Source: Sinanaerobacter sp. ZZT-01
GTDB taxonomy: Bacteria; Bacillota; Clostridia; Peptostreptococcales; Anaerovoracaceae
Assembly (NCBI RefSeq): GCF_035621135.1
Contig: NZ_CP141728.1
Span: forward strand, 2,108,001 to 2,172,000
Direction: 5' to 3'
DNA: 64,000 nucleotides
The notes below the pieces were generated by a model that was not told the origin of the DNA, did no database searches, and saw nothing but the letters and a program-made list of their open reading frames with translations. The position numbers and the translations under genes were made by a program. Positions within the stretch are counted from its first letter, which is position 1; each line of letters opens with the position of its first letter. This document shows positions 54,265 through 64,000 of the stretch, piece after piece.

Positions 54265-54320
54265 AAAAGACTTCTGTGATACCTCCTTCTCACATAGCGG
54301 GTAAAACGGGAGTCTTTTTT
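54265..54320 (+). terminator. Terminator with nested hairpin before the GGDEF gene
   Basis: AAAAGACT (54265-54272) pairs with AGTCTTTT (54311-54318), followed by a T run. Inside, TGTGA/TCACA (54275-54279, 54290-54294) form a second hairpin whose loop holds ACCTCCT, an anti-Shine-Dalgarno sequence. It could be a plain terminator or an attenuator. Confidence 0.6.
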
Positions 54321-54536
54321 TGATACAAATTACAAATTACCAATTTAAATTAAAAAAACATAGCAAACTTTAAAAAATAAGCAGATATTTGAAAAAATAT
54401 CTAGAAAATTGCTGAATGCTAGAATATAATTAAAATAAATATTTAATATTAAGATAGATTAAAAAGAATTATTTAAAAGAGGAGATTGGAATGTAATTTT
54501 TCAGGTCCGTTTTTTTATTGGTTTGGAAGGTTTAAT

Positions 54537-55685
54537 ATGGAATTTATAAATCAAACTTTTTTTGATCGAAATTTTGAGGAGAACAAAGATGATTTTTCCT
54601 TAAATCTTTTTATGCACAATAATGTGTGTATTATGGTATTAGCCTTTTATTTAGCAATTGAACAATTCTGTTACGGGTATTTTTTAGCCCAGGACGATGT
54701 ATTAAAGGACATTCATTTGTTTTCTGCGTTTGTGATGGGAGTTTATTTTATATTTGCTGTTTATTTTTATGGGAGAAACATAATGTATGCCAGCCTATGG
54801 CTGAAGATATATGAATTAAGTTTTGGCTTATATGGGTTTGCTTCATCGATTTTACGTGCCCTGACCATAAAAAGTACCATATTTGCGATACCAACAGTAT
54901 ATATAGCAGTCATATATGGTTTTGCAGTATTTTTTTATTTCCGTCCGGCGAAGAGCTTTATGATTTATTCAATCACCTGTGTTTGTACAATTCTTTTGTT
55001 ACCTATCTTTAAACCAGAGGTTCTTTATCATAACTACAAATATGATATCATATCCAATAACGTCATTGCATGGATTGCATCCTGTATTGGCTTTCAACGT
55101 TTTCGAAAAGAATTTGTCAATCAGAAAACGATTCGAAAGAAAAATGAAATGCTTCAGGAAAAAACGATTGAGATTGAAAAGATAAATAAAGAGCTGCATT
55201 ACAATTCTACTATGGATTCCTTAACAAACTTATATAATCGCCGCTGGTTAAATCAATTATTAGAAGATGAATTTATAAAATGTAAGAAAACCGGAAAAAC
55301 ATGTTCACTCATTCTGTTGGATGTAGATTTTTTTAAGTCCATCAATGATACATATGGCCACAGTGTCGGAGACCGCGTGCTCGTAGAAGTAGCGGAGCTG
55401 ATTAAGCAAAGCGTGAGAAAAGAAGACGCTGTTGGACGCTGGGGCGGAGAAGAGTTTTTGGTTATCTGCCCAGAGACGGAATTTGATACAATCTATCAGA
55501 TTGCAGAACAAATCAGAGTTAGAATTGAGAATTTTGACTTTCGTTTGAAGGACAAGGTGACTTGCTGCTTGGGTATCGCTACAAATCTAGCATCGGATAC
55601 GGTTTTGGAGCTAGTACAAAAAGCAGATCGAGGCTTATATAGAGCAAAAGATAAAGGGAGAAACAGAGTAGAAAAAGGAGAATAA
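54537..55685 (+). CDS. Membrane-bound diguanylate cyclase
   Basis: The start is ATG 54537 behind GGAAGG; a longer frame from 54486 includes that site. The 382 residues give six or so membrane segments (about residues 35-190), a short coiled coil (about 195-220) and a GGDEF domain (about 222-382). The active site reads WGGEEF near residue 302, which is competent, and RKED five residues upstream is the RxxD product-inhibition site. It makes cyclic di-GMP from GTP. The membrane part has no named sensor family that I recognise. It is a single gene. Confidence 0.92.
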   Translation: MEFINQTFFDRNFEENKDDFSLNLFMHNNVCIMVLAFYLAIEQFCYGYFLAQDDVLKDIHLFSAFVMGVYFIFAVYFYGRNIMYASLWLKIYELSFGLYGFASSILRALTIKSTIFAIPTVYIAVIYGFAVFFYFRPAKSFMIYSITCVCTILLLPIFKPEVLYHNYKYDIISNNVIAWIASCIGFQRFRKEFVNQKTIRKKNEMLQEKTIEIEKINKELHYNSTMDSLTNLYNRRWLNQLLEDEFIKCKKTGKTCSLILLDVDFFKSINDTYGHSVGDRVLVEVAELIKQSVRKEDAVGRWGGEEFLVICPETEFDTIYQIAEQIRVRIENFDFRLKDKVTCCLGIATNLASDTVLELVQKADRGLYRAKDKGRNRVEKGE

Positions 55686-55783
55686 TTTAATAGTAAGAAA
55701 TGTATTGCATCATTTTGGTTTGGCATAATATGGACTTGTTACAGATTTTGTATAATAATGAATGAGTGGGAGATGAAATACAA

Positions 55784-56338
55784 ATGGAAAGAAGTTTAAA
55801 CGATCGCCGATTTTTTGAAGATATTATTTGGCCTAAATATGAGTACATAAATAAGTTTTTATATACGATTACTCTAGATGTCTTTTTATCAAATGAAATT
55901 ACGCAGGAAACGATGGTTACTGCATGGAAAAATATTGAAAAGCTAAAAGGTTACAGGCATTTGTCTGCGGCTTTGCGAAGGATGGCAATGAATACCCTTT
56001 GCAGTCATTACCGTAAGAACAGTGAGCTGCTGCGCAGCTTGGAAAATGCTGACCTGATTGAAAACATTGGAGTGGAATCAAATATTAACGATTATGTAAA
56101 TCATGAAGGAAATCTTCGTGATATTCAATTTTTATTTAATGAAATGCGCGATGAGTATTTGCAAATTGTTCTTTTGTGTGATTACTATGAACTGCCCTTA
56201 AAAATTGTAGCAAAATTTTTAGGCTTGAATTATAATACAGCAGCTTCCTACCATAAGCGAGCACTGGAGTACATGAGAGCAAAGGTAGATGGAACAGAAT
56301 ATTGCAAGGACCACAGGAGGGGAGTTCAGCATGTGTAA
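55784..56338 (+). CDS. ECF-type RNA polymerase sigma factor
   Basis: The 184-residue protein has a sigma-70 region 2 (FEDIIWPKYEYINKFLYTIT, then NEITQETMVTAWKNIEKLKG and LRRMAMNTLCSHYRKN) and region 4 (QIVLLCDYYELPLKIVAKFL, then GLNYNTAASYHKRALEYMR). ATG 55784 follows GGGAGATG; GTG 55766 is an alternative. The next gene overlaps by eight bases and encodes a single-pass membrane protein with a soluble N-terminus, the usual anti-sigma arrangement. The promoters it reads are unknown. Confidence 0.88.
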   Translation: MERSLNDRRFFEDIIWPKYEYINKFLYTITLDVFLSNEITQETMVTAWKNIEKLKGYRHLSAALRRMAMNTLCSHYRKNSELLRSLENADLIENIGVESNINDYVNHEGNLRDIQFLFNEMRDEYLQIVLLCDYYELPLKIVAKFLGLNYNTAASYHKRALEYMRAKVDGTEYCKDHRRGVQHV

Positions 56339-57161
56339 AAAGATCAAAGATGAAGTGTATGAGAGGGACAGGCATTTAAGCCAGACCTTGATAAAAGAGG
56401 CAATGGAGGACCCTATAAATGAATTAGACTTCTTTCAGGAATTGAATTCTATACAGAAACCTACATTGCAATCCTTTATGGAGGAGATGGATCAGATCGA
56501 AAAGCGGAAGCAGAATCCTTCGGTCTATGAGCCTATTTATGCCGGAATAAAAGAAAAGTTTTTTGAATGGGGAAGAAAAAACAGATGTTATAAAATTGCG
56601 GGAGCACTGATTCTTTTTCTGTTTCTCACAACAATTGTAACTTCTTTTTTTAAAATAGAGCCATCTATAGCAGGGAAAATAAAGTTAAACTTATTTGGAA
56701 AAGAGATAGAAAATGGATTTGTAGAAGACAGCCATGTTGGAGTAGAGGAACCACAGACTATAGAAGAGATTGTTGAAGATGAAAGATATATCGATGCCAT
56801 GAATGAAAAGTATGATCAGCTGGTAGTTCCTGGATATATTCCGGAGGATTATGCATTTGAATCATTGACGGTTAAAAAGTCTGGCAATAAGAATTTTAAA
56901 GCGATTTATATTTATCAAGATGATGAAAATACTAAAGTGATTTTAAGTCAGAGAGCGTTCAATGATGACCAAGGTGCAGTTTTTGCAAATGCGATTGAGG
57001 GCTTTGAAGAGTTGGAAAAAGATAAAGTTTTTTATCAAGAGGATCAAAATCTTAATGGTGTGTCTGTGTTATTAATAGTGTATGATGATTATACTATATC
57101 AATTTCTGGTACCTTAGAAAAAGACGAGCTATTAAAAATCAAAGAAAAGCTTAAGCATTAA
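56331..57161 (+). CDS. Probable anti-sigma factor with DUF4367-like extracytoplasmic domain
   Basis: ATG 56331 follows GGAGGGGAG and overlaps the sigma gene. The 276-residue protein has a cytoplasmic part of about 85 residues, one membrane segment (GALILFLFLTTIVTSFF, about 87-103) and an extracellular part. The last 110 residues (VPGYIPEDYAFESLTVKKSG to the end) match the DUF4367 pattern found in anti-sigma/envelope-sensing proteins of Firmicutes. It lacks a zinc-binding HxxxCxxC motif. It probably holds the sigma factor inactive until an envelope signal. Confidence 0.8.
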   Translation: MCKKIKDEVYERDRHLSQTLIKEAMEDPINELDFFQELNSIQKPTLQSFMEEMDQIEKRKQNPSVYEPIYAGIKEKFFEWGRKNRCYKIAGALILFLFLTTIVTSFFKIEPSIAGKIKLNLFGKEIENGFVEDSHVGVEEPQTIEEIVEDERYIDAMNEKYDQLVVPGYIPEDYAFESLTVKKSGNKNFKAIYIYQDDENTKVILSQRAFNDDQGAVFANAIEGFEELEKDKVFYQEDQNLNGVSVLLIVYDDYTISISGTLEKDELLKIKEKLKH

Positions 57162-57259
57162 GTAAAAAATTTTTTATTTTATGTAGAAATTTAATAAAAA
57201 AGTGCAATTTTTGTCTCCTTTCTTGCGTTTAAGTATAGGGACCAATAAAGGAGGATTTC

Positions 57260-57694
57260 ATGAAAAAGAAAAAACAGGTAGCAGTATTATTCGTATTGGC
57301 GTTGATGATGGTATTTTCATCGACATTTGTGTATGGCGCAGAGGTGAAGGCTCGGGAGCTGCCGTCCATGCGTATGGTGGCGAGCGGCGACCTTTCGCTG
57401 ACCAGGATGGCAGATAAGAAAGCGGAGTTGGAGGTGTACTGCCGCTCTTCGGTGATTGCAGATTACATCAAGGCAACGTGCACCGTTCAGAAGCTGAACA
57501 CTTCCACCAAAAAGTATGTGGATTTTGGAGAGACCTTTGAGATCAAGGACACGAACACGCCTGTTCTGTCTGAATGCCGCATTCTTACAATGAGCAGCAG
57601 CGGCACATTCCGTGTTAAAGTGGTTTTTGAAGATAAGGTAAATGGCATTACAACGAGGACAAATGCGTATTATACCCAAGCAGTTGGATTATAA
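57260..57694 (+). CDS. Small secreted protein, unknown function
   Basis: The 144-residue protein starts at ATG 57260 behind AAAGGAGG. It has a classic Sec signal peptide (KKKKQ, hydrophobic stretch to about residue 22, cleavage likely after VYGA) and a mature part of about 117 residues with a beta-rich pattern (KAELEVYCRSSVIADYIKAT, then CTVQKLN; SSGTFRVKVVFED). Similar small exported proteins (DUF6147-like) occur in clostridia. The codons are much richer in G/C at third positions than those of its neighbours. It lies about 100 bp after the anti-sigma gene and may be a target of that sigma factor. Confidence 0.75.
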   Translation: MKKKKQVAVLFVLALMMVFSSTFVYGAEVKARELPSMRMVASGDLSLTRMADKKAELEVYCRSSVIADYIKATCTVQKLNTSTKKYVDFGETFEIKDTNTPVLSECRILTMSSSGTFRVKVVFEDKVNGITTRTNAYYTQAVGL

Positions 57695-57954
57695 TTTATT
57701 ATTTATTTCTAAAAAGTTAGTATAAAATCAGAATAAAAAAAGATTTATTTGTATATAATGATAAAAAAAGAGAAGTATATGGTTGGTTCCTAAATTTTGT
57801 GTCAGATATTCGTAGAAAAAACAAAGAATGAAGTGGGTGTTTTCGACATTATTTTGAACGGAAAAAGTAGATAATGTGAATAATAAGAAGTAGAGATTAA
57901 TGTGCGTTTAGTTTTCAAAGATGAATCGTCAAATTACTATTAGGGGGACGGAAC

Positions 57955-58077
57955 ATGAACGTGATAGAATTAGCACTGAAAACTGTGCAAAGAGCTGTCA
58001 GACATTTCAAGATTGCAACTACGAAGGGGAACGTGCGTTACGGCTTGAAAGTTGGGAGTGTGATGAAATGTTTCTAG
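57955..58077 (+). CDS. Micro-ORF, 40 residues (basic)
   Basis: ATG 57955 follows AGGGGGACG. The peptide starts MNVIELALKTVQRAVRHFKI, is basic and ends at TAG 58075-58077. It is not recognised. It overlaps the next micro-ORF by ten bases in another frame. The strong ribosome binding site, the coupling and the terminator after the pair make expression plausible; homology could not be checked. Confidence 0.45.
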   Translation: MNVIELALKTVQRAVRHFKIATTKGNVRYGLKVGSVMKCF

Positions 58078-58187
58078 AGCAGCCCTTCGTGCCCATTTTC
58101 TTTGTGATAGCAACCGCTGTCATGTATGCGACTTGTATACCCATTCTGATACGTGAATGGAAGAATATGCAAGATCGAGAAAAATGA
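58068..58187 (+). CDS. Micro-ORF, 39 residues (membrane peptide)
   Basis: ATG 58068 follows GGGAGTG by about nine bases and lies within the end of the preceding micro-ORF. The peptide has a Phe/Val/Ile-rich segment (PFVPIFFVIATAVMYATCI) and a charged tail (REWKNMQDREK), as in single-pass micro-proteins. Function is unknown; a toxin-like or regulatory membrane peptide is possible. Confidence 0.45.
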   Translation: MFLEQPFVPIFFVIATAVMYATCIPILIREWKNMQDREK

Positions 58188-58195
58188 GACGCAAG

Positions 58196-58236
58196 ACAAG
58201 GTCAACACATTATGAGGTTGACCTTGTTTTTTTATA
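58196..58236 (+). terminator. Terminator before the rRNA promoters
   Basis: A perfect 11-bp stem (ACAAGGTCAAC with GTTGACCTTGT, about 58197-58207 and 58218-58228) followed by a T run. Confidence 0.9.
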
Positions 58237-58304
58237 TTAAATAGGTAGGGAAAAAACGATTTCAATAATATATCAAAAAAGAAGCGAAAAGATAAGAAAA
58301 GTAG

Positions 58305-58333
58305 TTGACAGAGAAGGCATACTTTGCTATTCT
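58305..58333 (+). promoter_or_regulatory. rRNA promoter P1
   Basis: TTGACA (58305-58310), 17-bp spacer, TATTCT (58328-58333), preceded by an A-rich UP-like tract. Confidence 0.85.
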
Positions 58334-58435
58334 ATTAAAGCTGTCTCGCACAGATGAATATTTGAAGTCCTTGACTGGTTCTTTTATAAACAGATGTGCA
58401 AACGAAAAAAAGTCGAATAAAATCGAAAAAAGTAG

Positions 58436-58464
58436 TTGACAGTAATGCCAAAACTTGGTATTAT
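58436..58464 (+). promoter_or_regulatory. rRNA promoter P2
   Basis: TTGACA (58436-58441), 17-bp spacer, TATTAT (58459-58464). The upstream AAAAAAGTAG is shared with P1. Confidence 0.87.
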
Positions 58465-58580
58465 GAATGAGTTGTCTCGTGAACATGAGATAACACAAAC
58501 AGCTTGTATGAAATGTGAAAACATCACATTCGAAGCACATCAAGCAATTGCGAAAAAAGTTGAAAAACAGAAAAAAGCAG

Positions 58581-58609
58581 TTGACAAAATGAGCACAGCA
58601 AGCTATAAT
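58581..58609 (+). promoter_or_regulatory. rRNA promoter P3
   Basis: TTGACA (58581-58586), 17-bp spacer, TATAAT (58604-58609), full consensus, with an AAAAAAGCAG tract upstream. Confidence 0.9.
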
Positions 58610-59113
58610 AAAAAAGCTTCGTCAATACGGAGCAGCACTTGAAAATAGTGCATCGGACGAAGAAGATGGACAAAAGAATTTGAAACATTTTTCAGTCTGA
58701 GACCTTTCGGAAAGTATGCTCGGCATAAAAGAAGAAAGGGATGAACCTTGAAAACTCCATAGTGTAGAAATTGAGTCAAGAGATTTTTAAATAAATCTCA
58801 AACGTCGAAACAGTGCAAACTGACAGAGACGAAAAAGACTTAAGTACAAAAACAATCTGCAAAAGATTGGTAAGAAACATTCAATGAATTGAATGGATCT
58901 TCGTACAATTTCTTAAAAACAATAATTTCAGATTCGTAACTGAAAAATCTCTATCAACTAAAGTTGATGAGATTTCTGTACGACACCTACTAAAATTTGT
59001 GAAACGAATTTTGTTAGGGGTTCGAGCAATTATGAAAATGAAACCAAGCAAAACGCAATGCGTTTAGCTGAGCTAGATTTGAAGGTTCCGAAAGGAACGT
59101 TTAGATACCAAAT
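58610..59113 (+). other. rRNA leader with 16S processing stem
   Basis: The leader is about 500 bases. CATAGTGTAGAAATTG at 58758-58773 is perfectly complementary over 16 bases to 60645-60660 beyond the 16S gene, which gives the RNase III-type processing stem. CTTGAAAACT just before it resembles a boxA-linked element repeated in the spacer at 60932. Confidence 0.8.
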
Positions 59114-60638
<1,525 letters not shown>

Positions 60639-60644
60639 AGACTA

Positions 60645-60660
60645 CAATTTCTACACTATG
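60645..60660 (+). repeat. 3' arm of the 16S processing stem
   Basis: CAATTTCTACACTATG is the exact complement of 58758-58773. Confidence 0.85.
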
Positions 60661-60808
60661 AGTTTATATAAAACTAGCGGGCAATAGGCTGCGCAGGAAT
60701 ATTGTAAGATGGCGTAGACTGAGAAAGCGAAAGCGGAGTGCGCATACAATTGTATGTAAGCGAGCAGGAGCGACGATGTCATAGCTAGGTTACAATAAAA
60801 CTAGCAGG

Positions 60809-60884
<76 letters not shown>

Positions 60885-61280
60885 CTTTGTATTGTTATAC
60901 AGAGAAATAGGTTGCGCAAGTAACCGAACGTACCTTGAAAACTGAACAATGTAAATCTTAAAATTCAAATTAAGACGAAATCGAAGTGCACTTGTCTTAC
61001 GTTTCCGTAGGAAATGTTAGAACGTGCTTCGTCAGGAATTCACAAACTTTAGTTTGTAGAATTCTACGGCGGAACATAGTCAAGCAAGTAAGACAAAGGC
61101 AAAAAAATAAAGTAAAAACTAAGACAGTCTTTTCGAGCATGGAATCGAAAGAGGAAGTGAAAGAGAAGCTGACTGGGTATTTACTACAATTTCAAATTAA
61201 TTGAACCGAGAAACCAGAATTACTAAGTTTTTTAACATAGTAAAAAATAAGTCCACATTACTCAGTGGACGATTCACTTA
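60885..61280 (+). other. Spacer between tRNA-Ile and 23S
   Basis: It holds CTTGAAAACTGAACAATG (60932-60949), a boxA-like antitermination region, and two hairpins before 23S: TTACTA/TAGTAA (61220-61243) and GTCCAC/GTGGAC (61251-61270). No gene is seen. Confidence 0.7.

Positions 61281-64000
<2,720 letters not shown>

Noticed and set aside
57202-57417. 71-residue frame overlapping the start of the secreted protein gene
   Set aside because: It is out of frame with a well-supported signal-peptide gene and includes that gene's ribosome binding site.
57770-57860. Possible insertion-sequence end (TTCCTAAATTTTGTGTCA region)
   Set aside because: It resembles IS256-type termini only loosely; no second end, target duplication or transposase fragment is visible.
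58436-58642. 68-residue frame in the rRNA leader
   Set aside because: It overlaps two rRNA promoters and has no ribosome binding site.

Overview
The window comes from a low-GC Gram-positive anaerobe of the class Clostridia. The 16S rRNA gene (about 59114-60635) reads to me like the Anaerovoracaceae / former Clostridiales Family XIII group; that placement is from memory of signature stretches, not from a search. Strict anaerobe-type hybrid-cluster protein, a Trp T-box, SLH-anchored surface protein, Firmicutes-type ribosome binding sites and tandem TTGACA-N17-TATAAT rRNA promoters agree with it.

Layout. 1-6643 is the 3' part of a giant BspA-type leucine-rich-repeat/Ig-like surface protein with three SLH domains. 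6776-10977 is a MarR-controlled heterodimeric ABC exporter. 11137-14725 holds pyruvate kinase, a DUF2971 protein, a YwlG-like protein and an ArsC/Spx-like protein. 14843-17806 is a divergent XRE regulator / NfeD-flotillin pair that shares one operator sequence. 18100-25076 carries hcp, a membrane-anchored unknown, a Sel1-repeat protein, a CPBP protease and a DUF1848 protein.

25308-36064 is the most interesting block: a LysR regulator, a methionine-type ABC importer (metN, metI, metQ) interleaved with an L-2-hydroxyacid dehydrogenase, an ornithine-cyclodeaminase-family protein and an aminotransferase, then a decayed gene and metY. Three copies of one palindromic promoter element (27265, 33458, 34540) precede the importer operon, the decayed gene and metY, so this looks like a LysR regulon for uptake and 2-oxo/2-hydroxy acid conversion of methionine or a related amino acid. 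No SAM riboswitch or Met T-box is visible at these genes.

36276-46255 holds a PadR/SEDS-like pair, an XRE/membrane-protein pair, a YyaL-like thioredoxin-domain protein and a minus-strand TrkA-TrkA-TrkH-KdpD-like-KdpE-like potassium operon. 46471-48237 is a Trp T-box in front of a type-2 trpB. A six-tRNA operon follows (48755-49357), then an ABC-F ATPase with a structured leader and a U32/RlhA-like protein, a MerR remnant, a diguanylate cyclase, an ECF sigma factor with a probable anti-sigma partner, a small secreted protein and two overlapping micro-ORFs. The window ends in an rRNA operon (three tandem promoters, 16S, tRNA-Ile, 23S truncated by the window edge).

All homology statements are by eye from the translated sequence; no database was searched.
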